From Phragmites australis (lineage: Eukaryota; Streptophyta; Magnoliopsida; Poales; Poaceae), in the NCBI RefSeq assembly GCF_958298935.1, contig NC_084924.1, forward strand, positions 558,001-622,000: DNA of 64,000 nt. The letters are read 5' to 3'. Shown piece after piece: positions 34,034 to 44,944 of the stretch (positions are counted from its first letter, which is position 1; the number at the start of each line of letters is the position of its first letter). The translations under genes were made by a program, and so were the position numbers. The notes under the pieces were generated by a model. That model searched no databases. It saw only the letters and a program-made list of their open reading frames with translations, and was not told the origin of the DNA.

Positions 34034-35398
34034 CTACTCTACTCCGTGGAACTGCCACAGATGCTCGACAAGATCGTCACGCAGTTGGTGGTGCCCATGC
34101 CTGCTAGTTATCATCCCATACCAGTGTGCAAATGCTTCAAGTGTGGGTGTTAGGTTGCGTGATGCCTCAACAGGAACACCTGAACCGTCGTACACGTGTT
34201 CGACATCCCCATCGGGTCTCTCATCTTCGATTATCATGTTATGCATGATAATGTAGGCGGTCATGATATTGTGCAGTATTTCCTCGTCCCATATCCTCGT
34301 AGCCCCCCCTCACTATGGGGAACCTGACTTGGAGGACCCCAAAGGCACGTTCCACATCCTTCCTTAACGCCGCCTGCTGAACGACGAAGTGCTGGCGCTT
34401 CCTCCCAACTGGACAAGGAATAGGCTTCACGAAGGTGGCCCATTCCGGATAGATACCATCTGCAAGGTAGTACCCCATGGTGTAGTCATGTCCGTTAATG
34501 GAATATTGGACCTGGGGGGCCACTCCAGTGGCAAGATTGTCGAGAAGATGGGAGCGGTGAAGAACGTTGATGTCGTTTAGCGAACCAGGCATGCCGAAGA
34601 ACGCATGCCAAATCCACAAGTCCTGTGACGCCACGGCCTCTAGGATAATTGTCGGTGAGTTCACGTGGCCCGAGAAGGAACCAGACCACGCTGTCGGACA
34701 GTTCTTCCACCTCCAATGCATACAATCTATGCTTCTGAGCATCCCGGGGAACCCTCTTCGCTCGTTCATAGTAATCAAGCGCACCGTATCCTCCTCATTT
34801 GGAGCACGGAGGTACTCGTCCCCGAATACCCCGACCACGGCTCATACAAACCGTCTCATACTCTCAATTATAGTGGACTCCCCTAGGCGGAGGCACTCAT
34901 CGAGAGAATCGGCGGGAGCATCGTACGCGAGCATACGAAACGCCGCAGTGACTTTCTGCAACGCCGACAGGCCGAGCTCGCCAGCAGCATTCCTCCTCTG
35001 TTGGAACCACGGGTCATGGTCCGCAACTGCCTGTACAATCTTGAGGTATAGGTCCCGTTTCATCCTAAACCTGCAGGACCGACGAGCATAAGCCATTTCA
35101 TCGTACAACTGCGATAAGATAGTACATTTTCGTAACATTACCTGCGACGGAAGATGTAATCTGGGTACACCGGGTGATCGGCGAAGTAGTCATTAAACAA
35201 CCTATGATGCCCCTCCAGCCGGTTCCGCTCGATACGCCATCGGCCTGGCAATGAACCACCCCACGGTCCCCGCTGTGATGCCTCCGCCTGGTGCAACTCG
35301 CTCACAGTGGCTAGGAACAAATTATCTTCCTCATCGAAAGAGTCATTGCCAAAACACAACTCCCTCACAGTCTCCTTTCATGCTTCGCGACGGTCCAT
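34034..35398 (-). pseudogene. PIF/Harbinger transposase (DDE_4 type), nearly intact
   Basis: Start MDRREA at 35398. One intron (about 35059-35141) joins YPDYIFRRR to FRMKRDLYLKI, and the end is LVEHLWQFHGVE at 34034. Catalytic-core strings are RSIDCMHWRWKNCP (first Asp), SQDLWIWHAFFG, GSLNDINVL (second Asp), MGYYLADGIYPEWATFVK and KDVERAFGVLQVRFPIVRG (Glu). Three lesions are visible: a TGA at codon 7 (35378-35380), a TGA after SMRRFV (34842-34844), and one extra base in a 7-G run (34303-34309, C on plus) that shifts out of the RIWDEEILHNIMTAYIIMHN frame. Both TGA codons stand where Arg would fit (CGA to TGA), as expected from decay of methylated CpG. Apart from these the frame is complete. 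Confidence 0.88.
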
Positions 35399-36320
35399 TT
35401 TTTCATGGCTTGGGAATTATGAGTACCATAGCCTCATATATATAGGGATATCATGAGCCTTGTGACGGAAGCCAACCCCGTTCCTTCCCCTGGAAGCCAG
35501 TCCCCGTGAGGCTTCGGCGGCAAGCCACTCGTACTTCTTACACATGATGGTGCCCAGTTCCTTCCGCTCCAAGCCAGACCTGGTCAATCACCCGCAGAGG
35601 TGATTCGGCCCTTCTAATGTACACGGTACATTGCATGGCTCCCATATCATCCTTCGGTACGTTTCAAACCAAAATTTTCGAGTGCGTCCTTACAGGTGCA
35701 CAGACCATAAAAAATCACTCAAATATTTAATGCAACAATATCGTCCGCAAATAAAATTTCTAAGAAATTTTATTTCTTAGAAATATATTGTGTCCGTATT
35801 TTTCGATAGGCGCTGCAACAGGATCCTGCACAAAACCTTTGCTCCTGCGTCGGTTATGACGGTTGGGAAAAAATCAATTTAATATAGGGGAGAGAAGATA
35901 GTGGATGAGATTTAGAGTAGCTACTGAAGATAGAGGGATTGAGAGATGCTGTAATAGTGATAGGATATGCTGTAATAGTATTTTTGAGGATGAAAATTTG
36001 AGGTAGCTGCTAGAGATGGCCTAATTACCATCAGAATATACTTTCTTTTTTCTGAGCTGGACTCGACCCGTATCGCCATTCATTAGTCGATGCTAGGGCA
36101 AGTAGTTGCGAACTCATTTCCAAACTCCAAAGTCATTGCATTGGTCGCCAGTGAAAACTAAACTCTCATCGTATGACAGGCAAAAATGAACAACAGAACC
36201 GAATATAAATCATCATGGCGCACCCAAAAAGAATAGCTCCATAGTACGAGATACAATAAGCAGTATGAGAAGGGTGCTACAATTTTAGGAAGGAGCTGCC
36301 GGCTGCCCGAGGTAATCACA

Positions 36321-39281
36321 TCAAATTTCATAATTCCAAGTGCTCTCCGCTATTAGCTTCGGTACTTTGCTTTGATCAGACAAATCAAACGATGTTGCAA
36401 CCTGGAGAAAGGAAGCATGAGAATCAGGATCGAAAAATGCCAACAGATTTTTACAAATGGTACAGGCAAACAAACGTCTAAAGTGAAGATAATGCACTCG
36501 TTAACCACAACATAAGAAACACTGTCACCTTCATTAAATGATGACCGCTGACAGGCAAAACAAGAAATATCCAGCAGAATATTTGATCATCTTCACCACC
36601 AGTGCTTTCCTTAAACTTTAGTTGACAGGGCTATTTTCATGAAATATTTTGCTGCCTGGTGATCTTTTGAGTTGTCAACAATTACTGTAAACTAGTAACT
36701 CCTGTGAATTGCTTTGAATAAAGCAGGGCCAAGCCTTTGGTCTAAAAATATATTCACCACCAGTGCTTCAGTAGCATAGCAGAATTGCAAAATACAATAT
36801 GCACGCAGCCACTCATTATAGCACACATACTCATATTTGGAGGTTCAGTCCCCTTGGATCGAGAGGGGAAATTAATTAATTTCCCTTCCAATCCAAGGGA
36901 TTTGGTCAAATCCCTGTCTAAAGGGATAATTAACATCTTCACTACAAATGTTTATTTATTTACAAATCTAAACCATCTAAAACAAGAAATTACAAATTGA
37001 TTGATTTCTCCCTGACAAACAGTTGCCGTTAGATCTATTAGTTAAAATACATCCGTAATTGAAAAGATCTAGTAACAAATTTATGCACCCAACCACAAAA
37101 TTACAAATATATATACCACAGTACCTTGTGTCCTCTCTACTCCAAGCTTTCTTTTCTACTCAAGCAAATAGCAACCTTGGAACTGCAGAGTATCTTGAAA
37201 TTCTAAAACGTAAGCCTCTCATACCAACTACCAGATTTGTTAAGCTCTTCACAAACTTTGCATTCTATCTATTTATGAGAGACAAACTTGGGACATTTGC
37301 TATTTTTTTCTTTCCTGAGGTTTTTTTTAGCTCAGTTGAACATGCATGATACCCTGGCTACCTCATCAAACTTGGGCAGTATAGTAATTTATGAGCTGGA
37401 CCACCAAAATGCCTGGAGGACATAACCTTATCTTTTGACTGAATGACTCACTTTCCCCCATACAACAGGCTCTTCACCTAAAGTTAGTTTTTACCCATGT
37501 TTGAGAAGCGCAACCATTACACCCAATCTTGGAATTATCAAAACCTTAGGGATCTATCATACAACTCAGATGGGATCCTCGCCAACCGTTGCCATTTCCC
37601 AAATTAATAACAAACTTTGTATCGTGTTAACTTCATCATTCTTTTGAATGAATTTCTTAGAGGTGTTTCAGGGACTGGTACCAGATTTCTTGACAGATTA
37701 AGCTCTCCCCATGTTCTTTGCCTCATTTTGTAGGGTGAGCTCAGAAAGACAAAAGAAACCGAATTTAAGGAAATGCAGGTCTAATAATGTTGCTTGGACT
37801 ACCTTGGGATCAATGAACCATGTAGGTCATATTTGCATAGGGTCATTTTGATTCAAATCCTTAGGATCTGGTCCAAATTTGAACTAAACCCTGAGATTTC
37901 CCACAATCCAAATAATCCAAAAACCCTCTATAGGGGCACAAAAATGTCACCACTATCTTTCCATCACTACTCTATTTTTACCCAGCCAGACACCAACATA
38001 TCCGCTCTCCCCTACCAACAGAACAATCTGTAGTTCACACGGAACCTTCTTTCACCTCAAGCAACCAAAAACGGGATTACTTCCTTTGTAAGATGTTCTA
38101 CAGAAAAGTGGTGCATATGGAATATTATTGACGGTAGGACTGCATGAAATCAAGAATTACATTCCAACAAAAGAAACAGGAAATTTCTTTTAACTGCAAT
38201 TGCAAGTGACCTCAGCAGTGAGAAGCTACCAAGGGGTCTAAGGCATGTCCATTTTTAGCAATAATGAAGAGGTTCCGTTCCAAGTTCCAACCACATCTAC
38301 CCACCACCCACCCCCGCACAACAAATGTGCATACATGTGCAAATGGGCCGTGCATATCCCATTTCAATTTTCACCCTCCCCAGGGTTGTCCTTGCACGGT
38401 TGTGTGTCCTCGAGTGGAAAGCAACAACCACCGGTACAATAGAACATGTTTGTAGCATACATTTTGTTATTGTCCTAGACAAGAAGACTAGTTCTATTCG
38501 ATAAAAGTTCATCATTTCTGAATTACTACGATTCAGAATCCTAAGTGGAGCACAGACGATCAAGCATAAAGAAGTATAACCAAACAGTAATAACAGAGTG
38601 GAAGCACACGCAGAAACCTTGAAGGAGCCGCCGGCCTTGGAGTCCCTGCTCCACTCCAGGCCGAGCAGCTTAGTGGACGCGTGGTAGGTGCCCTTGACAG
38701 CGTCCCCACCCTGGAACTTTCTGGTGACGGCGAACTCCCAGGCGTTCTTATTGGCGTCGAAGAGGGGCTCGATGGTGGTGAGGCGGTCGGTCCCGTGCGC
38801 ATAGGTGTACTTAACGCGGCATCCGCCGGAGCCGAGCGCGTGGGAGAAGTTGACCTTGTTGGCCGGATCGAAGGTGACGGTGCAGTCGAGCGCGGTGCGG
38901 GAGGGCGGCGCGGCGGCGGGGGCGAGGCTGGTGGAGTGCGTGTAGGTGAGGCTGACGCGCTTGTCGAGCACGAGCGCCGAATTCATGAACTGGAAGCGCA
39001 CATCCTGCAGCACCCGCCCAATCGATTGGTGAGGTTGGTAGGTGGAGGAAGGAGACGAGCGAGCAGGAGGGAGAACTTACTCGGTTGTGTGGCTTGAGGT
39101 CGATGAGGAAGGAGCCGGGCTTCTCGAGGGTGAGGGTGAGGCCGAGGAGGGAGGGTCCGTTGGAGAAGGTGGCTTCGGTGGCGGAGGCCTTGAGGCGGAG
39201 GTCGCCGGCGGCGGGGACGACGAGGGTGGTGGCGGCCGTCGCCTTGTCGCCCACGAAGCGACCCGTCAACGTCGCCTTCAT
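36321..39281 (-). CDS. OEP24: Outer envelope pore protein 24-like (OEP24), chloroplast
   Basis: Three exons, 39081-39281, 38618-39004 and 36321-36401, code 222 residues. OEP24 is a beta-barrel, voltage-dependent high-conductance channel in the plastid outer envelope that passes metabolites such as triose phosphates and ATP. The start MKATLTGRFVGDKATAATTL is the conserved N-terminus, so longer upstream frames are leader. Other conserved strings are GPSLLGLTLTLEKPGSFLID, DVRFQFMNSALVLDKRVSLT, CRVKYTYAHGTDRLTT and TKLLGLEWSRDSKAGGSFK, and the end KVPKLIAESTWNYEI. No cleavable transit peptide is expected. Intron 2 is large (about 2.2 kb) and holds repeat-like sequence. All splice sites are GT-AG and in phase. 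A Harbinger element begins about 300 bp beyond the stop, so the 3' UTR is probably bounded by it. Confidence 0.92.
36851..36899. repeat. Palindromic hairpin in OEP24 intron 2
   Basis: CCCTTGGATCGAGAGGGG and its inverted partner CCCTTCCAATCCAAGGG flank AAATTAATTAATTT. The arms pair over about 20 bases, a MITE-like or MITE-end structure. It is on the intronic strand of a plastid protein gene. Confidence 0.7.
36900..38610. other. OEP24 intron 2 interior, repeat-like, unidentified
   Basis: Two plus-strand frames here (37059-37349 and 37794-38033) show no recognised domain and are probably transposon sequence or chance. I cannot place element ends. Confidence 0.35.
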
Positions 39282-40599
39282 CTCGCCGCGCGCCGCCTTG
39301 TCTCTTGTCTTTCCTAGGAGTCTGCGCCTGCCGCCGCCGCCCTCTTGGTTTTTGTACCCGACCCCTATCTTCTTCTCCTCCTCCACCTCTACTCCAATCG
39401 CCGCCGATCCTTCCCTTGTCGTCCAAGGCTGCTCCTACCTACCCACGCCTCGGAAACTGGGCTCCGTCAATCAAGCCCATGGAGGCCCATTTCTGTGCTA
39501 GGACAGCATAGGCCTAAAATTTATGGACAACTTGCATGTTCTAGTTCCAGGTTGCGTCTGTCTAGGACAGCCTCGCCATTTTCTTACTGCAATTGCACAT
39601 ATGATGCAAACAGAATTTAACGCGAAAGCAGGACAAATTATAAACACAAGCAAAGTTTAACTACACGATTCATGTTGGACCCCTCTTTGGTCTCCCTATA
39701 CAAACAGTATTAGTTTCTAGATCAGAAATTGATATGAATAATTTTAATAGATATAGGTTTCTGAATACACGTGATGTCGTCTAAAAGAGAGATGGGGTGA
39801 ATAGTTGTTTCTTAAAAATTAAAACTTCACAGCAGATTAAAGATTCTGATACTCCATGTCAATCCAGAGACTCCGAGATTCAAAGGATCCGAGCTTAACT
39901 CGAACAGTCTGGATGGAACAGAAAGTCGAAAACTAAGAACACATAAGCAAATCTAGTTGAATCTAAGAATTACCACAGGTTTCAAAGGAAGTTTAAGGAT
40001 ATTTTCACCAATCACCTACAGCTACAAACTTGTAAACATATAGATCGAATAACTTTTCCCAAAGATCAACTAGAACGAGAAAGTATGTAAGAAGGTACAT
40101 GAGATAAGAATTTGTTTATTGAAATTTGGATCAAACAATCATACGTCTCCGTTGAGGTGCTCACAAAAAGTCGGATATCTTTCAACCCTTATCCTCACTA
40201 AGAGACCACGAAGATCGAGCTTAGACTTACTCAAAGCTTTCTCTTCCCTTGCGGAGGCGAGAATGACATTCACAAACTTTTCGAGACACTCCACAAGCTT
40301 AGGTGCTCTCTGAGTCACGCCTAGCCGTCTAGGAGCTCCAAGCTCTAAGAGTAGTGAACGTGAATCGACGGTTTGATGACGAACTCATGTACTCAAAAGA
40401 TGGATTTATACTCATTAGCACTCAATCTCACTTTCCTAACCTAACTTTTAAAATCTTGTAAGATGTGATGCACTAGGGGAGTCAAGAGGGCTATTGAATG
40501 GCTATGAATGTGTTTATCTCTAGTTGGTTCAGCAACAACAACACTTAAATGGAGAGAGAGATGGGGTATTTATACCCAAAAAAACTAGTCATTACAGTA

Positions 40600-40990
40600 T
40601 TTTTTACTTACCCGGAGTATCCGGATTCAACCTGGAGACTCTAGGTTGGCACTTTAACGCATAACCGGGAGCCTTGTCCGGAACCCAACTCGGAGGGTTC
40701 GGATGACTGATAAATCCCGGAGTATCAGAGTCAACCTGGAGACTCCGGGTAAAACATAAAAGCCCTAACCGAACTCTCCACTGTCGGAGCTAGACTCAAA
40801 GACTCCGGCTAACACACTAGAATCTGGAATATCCGAGTCAACACAGAGACTCCGGGTAAAACATAAAAGCCCTAACTGAACCCCCACTGCCGAAGCTGGA
40901 TTCGGAGACTCCGGCTGACACATCAGAATCCGGAGTATCCGGGTACAAACTAAGACTTAGAACTTTCCAGTGCTCGTGGGGTGATTTGTG
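40600..40990. repeat. Imperfect tandem repeats, about 106-bp spacing
   Basis: AGACTCCGGGTAAAACATAA followed by AAGCCCTAAC occurs at about 40741 and 40847. Partial copies of CCGGAGTATCCGG and GGAGACTC occur on both sides. A related CCTGGATAGTCCGAG-type motif recurs in the gypsy element at 59520-59960 and near 43610. Confidence 0.7.
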
Positions 40991-42045
40991 TCTCTCTTCT
41001 TTGGTTTAAATGGGTACTTTGAGCACTGAGACATCTTTAATCTATCTATATGCATCCCTCTTGATAGTACGGTATACCTATACTCAAATTCGAAAATAAA
41101 ATCAATTTAAATCTATTGAGTGACTACATGCCGCTTTTTTTTTTAGGGACGCCAACGTCATTTAACTTCTTTGATGGGACTAAAATCTGTTCATAACTTT
41201 AAAAACTTATTAGACTCTTAATCATTTATCATCAATTATCCAAAACGCACATAGGGGTCTAGATGTACTTTTAATCCCCCTTTTTGATGATTGATGACAA
41301 TACGATTAAAGCTTACAAAAGATAATTGAATTAAAGATTTTTGAATTCTAAGATATATATGAGCTCCCCCTAAATATGTGCATTAGATAAATTTGAACTT
41401 AAGATCAAATGCATATATTTAAAAGAATTTTTTTTATTGAGGGCTCTATCTATATCTTAGCATTCGTAGGGTGCAAAGAGTGTGAGTAAACATGATAATA
41501 CGTGATGCATATGACATGTTATATCACATAATAAAAGAAAGGGAGAAATAAAATATTACACCATAGAATGTTATAAAGATCTCACACTACTATAGATAAA
41601 GTCTTACAAATTTAAAGATCGATAACTATCACACCATAACATAGTTTATCACACATTATTACAATAAGTTTTACATGTTTAACAGAAACGATAAAGATTT
41701 TAACAGATAAAGAAGACATGATATTGTCCAGAACCCAAATACTCTGGATGAACCCGGAGACTCCGGATTCAAGCAGAGAACAGATAGCCAGAAGAGAAAT
41801 GCATTCTCTCCCCCTTTAGCATCAAGCACCAAAAAGAAAAGAGAAGCAAAGATAAAGATCTAGTCGCTAACCTCTACATAGTTCTCATCTCCATTTGCAT
41901 CTCCATTGCCGCTACCATCATCATCATCTTGGGAGCTTTCCTCGGCACCACCCAAAGCATGTTCCTCGGTTTATTTCTCATCAACCTCTTGAGCATGAGA
42001 TGTTTTCGTACCCTCTGCAGTAGTTTGAGCCTCATCATACCAAGC

Positions 42046-43359
42046 TCATGGTTTCTCAAAAGCTCTAAGCTCGCTTACTTCTTTGGAGGCAATCGGAGAG
42101 CAAGGATGTTCAATCCTCAAATGTGTATGAATAGTTTTTTTTTGCCTCTCCTCGATCTTACTCAACCTTAAATTGGTCTTTTCTTTGTTCTTCTTTATCT
42201 TCATGGCATTGTGAGTGCAAATATTGAATATAGCTTTGAGGGCACTCTTGATAAAGGATGGAGAGTCACGTGAGGAAGATGCATGCCTTGGTGCTACCCT
42301 TTGTGCTACGCTAGGAGTTGATATTGGAGGAGAAGGTGGCATAGATGAAGATGATTTTGAACCCACCAACCTTACCCTATAAGGCTCATGCTTCAGTTCC
42401 TTGAAGAAATTCTTCTTTGTGACCTTCTCAATCATAAACATGATATATGACGCATAGTTACAACTCCTGCTAGGTGTGTGAGATGTGGTGTGTATCTCTT
42501 CCTGAAGAAAGTCCATAACACTAAAAGGATCGCCCTTATTAGACATCCTAGCGAGTAAATTTCTTGTGTTCCCTTGAACATTAGTGGAATCTCAATGAGA
42601 CAGAACAAGGAGTTTAGACACTTGTAGAACGTCCTCATGCCTTTTGTTCTGCCAAAAGTCACTTCACCTTGATTCTCATACATGAAATCCATTTCTTTAG
42701 AGGAGAGTTGTTGCTCATTATGAATCTTGGTCTTGCTTGTGTCTCGGACATCAAATCCAATCAAGCGAGCAAAAGACCGATATTTGATCTTGTATTTATC
42801 TCCTTTGATCATCTAAAATATTGATTGGTTTTCTTCATGGTCATAGTAGAGAGTGGCATAAAATTGTGCTATGACCTCATTACTCCAATCATATTCAATG
42901 TCATGATATTCTTGATCCTTTTATTCTCACAAGCTGCAATGACCTCATTGAAGGTAGGATTATTTTTGTTAGCCATGTAGTCCCAATCAATCCATTGCAT
43001 TAGCGTGATCGGCTTCTTCTTGAGGATCATGGGTCTTCGTATCCTTCCTTTTTTACATTACCAGACCTTCTCATATAATCAGTCACTCTTCTGCCTAGCT
43101 CACCGAATCTTATACCATTATATGGCTTGTGGAGCTTCAAAGGTTGCATAGAAGTTCTTTCTTCATCTTGCTCTTCCTCTATTTCCTCTTGCCCTTGAGC
43201 CCTAGAACCGGAGGCAACTGTTTTTCCCTTGCCTCTCCCTGCTGCTGCTCCCCTTCCTCCTCTAGATGGCAAAGCATCACCACGAGGCACATTGATGGTT
43301 TGAGCCGCCTCATCAATGTGAATGCCACCGGCACGTGAAGCCTTCACCTTACGAACCAC
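42046..43359 (-). pseudogene. Retroelement ORF1/gag-like protein (putative plant transposon protein family)
   Basis: The minus strand starts MVRKVKASRAGGIHIDEAAQ, then has a G/R-rich segment and acidic run, and FGELGRRVTDYMRRSGNVKK. After stops and frame changes it continues with MIKGDKYKIKYRSFARLIGF and TKIHNEQQLSSKEMDFMYEN, and ends in a K/E-rich coiled-coil-like tail. The FARLIGF region recalls the domain found in ORF1 of Athila-like and unclassified grass retroelements. Stops near 42870 and frame changes near 42810 and 42540 show decay. Confidence 0.5.
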
Positions 43360-43639
43360 CTTGCGGCTATGACTATGTCCACTACCATGTCCACTGCCAC
43401 TGCCTTCGTCCTCTGAAGCAGGCTACTATGATGGAGAGTCGGTTTGAGCTAGTGAATCAAACTTAGCCTTTGTCCTCCTTTGATAAGCTTGACCAACATT
43501 TTTTGCATGAACCATCTTGAATTGCCCTGAGATAGACATGTATGACATGCTTGAGATATGAAAATGATTGCTCAAGAAATGAAATTGAGGAACAAAACTA
43601 GATGAATATGATCTGGATAACCCAGACTATCTGGGTTGC

Positions 43640-44944
43640 CTGATCAAGCAACATTAGAGATGAGTTTAATGGCTTACAATCATTGATTATGAGAGAAAAC
43701 AACTCAGCATACTATGTTCATTGTTTTGCGCACAAGCTTCAATTGGTTGTTGTGGCTGTTGTAAGGAAGCATACAAGCATTGGTAATTTTTTTAATATGA
43801 TTTCTGTCTTGTTGAATATAGTGGGTGCATCTTCCAAAAGAAAGGACATGATTCGAGATATCAATCAAGAACATGTAATAAAGGCATTAGGTTGTGGTTA
43901 GCTTAAAACTGGAATGGGTTTAAATCAAGAACTAAGTCTCAAAGACCCGGTGACACTCGTTGCAGTTCACACTATAAGACTCTTAAGAGCTTGGTTGATT
44001 TGTTCCCAACAATTATCAAGGTACTAGAATATGTTGAAAAAGAAGATAGAGATGACAAAAACAGAAGGCAAGCATTTGGTCTGCTAGTTTATTTCCAATC
44101 ATTTGATTTTGTCTTCTATTTGCATCTTATGTTGGTAGTTTTAACAATCACAAACTCCTTGTTGTTAATTCTACAACGGAAAGATCAAGATATTGTAAAT
44201 GACATTGCATGTGTCAACTCAATGAAAAGTCTTTTGGGTGAACTTAGGAGGGATGGTTGGGAATTTGTGTTAGGTGAAGCTTATGACTTCTGTGACAAGT
44301 ATGACCTTTCCAAATTAGAAATGAGAGATGATTATGTGAGTCCAAAGAAGCCACTTCAAAAAACTGGAATACCAACCAACATCATTATGAAGTGGATTGT
44401 TTCAATGATGTCCTTGATTTGCTACTACAAGAGTTTGATACTCCCTTTAATGCGAAAACATCTAAGTTGCTTGTCTATACTGCTACTTTGAGTCCAAGAG
44501 CATCATTTAGTGAATTTAATTTGGAGCATTTGACGAGTCTTGCTAAACTTTATCCCAATAATTTTAATGATGGGGAATTGAGGGACCTTCAATATCATCT
44601 TTGCATCTACGTTCCCGATGTGCAAGCCAACGCAAGATTCTCTCACGTAGAATCTATTGGTGTGCTTTCTCAAAAATTGGTGGAAATAAGGAAACATATT
44701 TGCTATCCTTTGGTTTATCGGCTATTGAAGCTTGCATTAGTTTTACCTGTGGCAACTGCTATAGTAGAGAGACACTTTCAAGCCATGAAAATTGTGAAAT
44801 CACATTTGCGCAAATCGCATTGGTGACAAAAACTTGAGTTAAAGCCTTATCTGCTATGTGGAGAAACACGAATTGGAGAGAGTTACCAATGATGCTCTAA
44901 TCACTCGCTTCCAAAATTACAAAAAGCGTAGAGTTGAAGACTAA
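43640..44944 (+). pseudogene. hAT-family transposase relic (TTF/ZMYM1-like, hAT dimerisation domain)
   Basis: The 5' part (TTF zinc finger) is missing. Reading starts SNIRDEFNGLQSLIMRENNS and continues with YYVHCFAHKLQLVVVAV, SLVDLFPTIIKVLEYVEKED, RRQAFGLLVYFQSFDFVFYL and CVNSMKSLLGELRRDGWEFV, ending in the dimerisation region LALVLPVATAIVERHFQAMK with IVKSHLR. Lesions are: a stop after ALGCG (43900), a frame change at about 43925-43990, another near 44380 (KTGI to HHYEVDCFNDVLD), and a third at about 44820 where LRNRIGD is expected. It could not be active. The start is at the right end of the neighbouring retroelement, so the join is a junction of two relics. Confidence 0.8.

Larger units (their letters stand above)
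32156..36021. mobile_element. PIF/Harbinger DNA transposon, full length with TIRs and TAA target duplication
   Basis: The left end GACCAACTCCAGCGGAG and the right end (read inward) GGCCATCTCTAGCAGCT pair well over the first 15 bases. Both ends are flanked by TAA (32153-32155 and 36022-36024), the 3-bp TWA duplication of this superfamily. The 3866-bp element carries a transposase on minus at its right side and a GC-rich block at its left (32160-32560) that may be the leader of a second (MYB-like) ORF, though no MYB domain is visible. Non-coding central sequence holds a 249-bp tandem duplication. It lies about 300 bp downstream of the OEP24-like stop codon. Confidence 0.85.
39770..43640 (-). 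mobile_element. Retrotransposon relic (gag-like ORF, probable LTR class)
   Basis: The minus-strand gag-like ORF at 42046-43359 is followed (towards 39770) by a long AT-rich tract and a block of repeated CCGGAGTATCCGGATTCAAC-type sequence, which are common in the leader and LTR of grass retroelements. The left edge is suggested by GTCTAAAAGAGAGATGGGGTG near 39780, a motif I associate with ends of such elements. The right edge abuts the hAT-like fragment near 43640. LTR pairs and a primer-binding site were not found, so the class is tentative. Confidence 0.5.
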
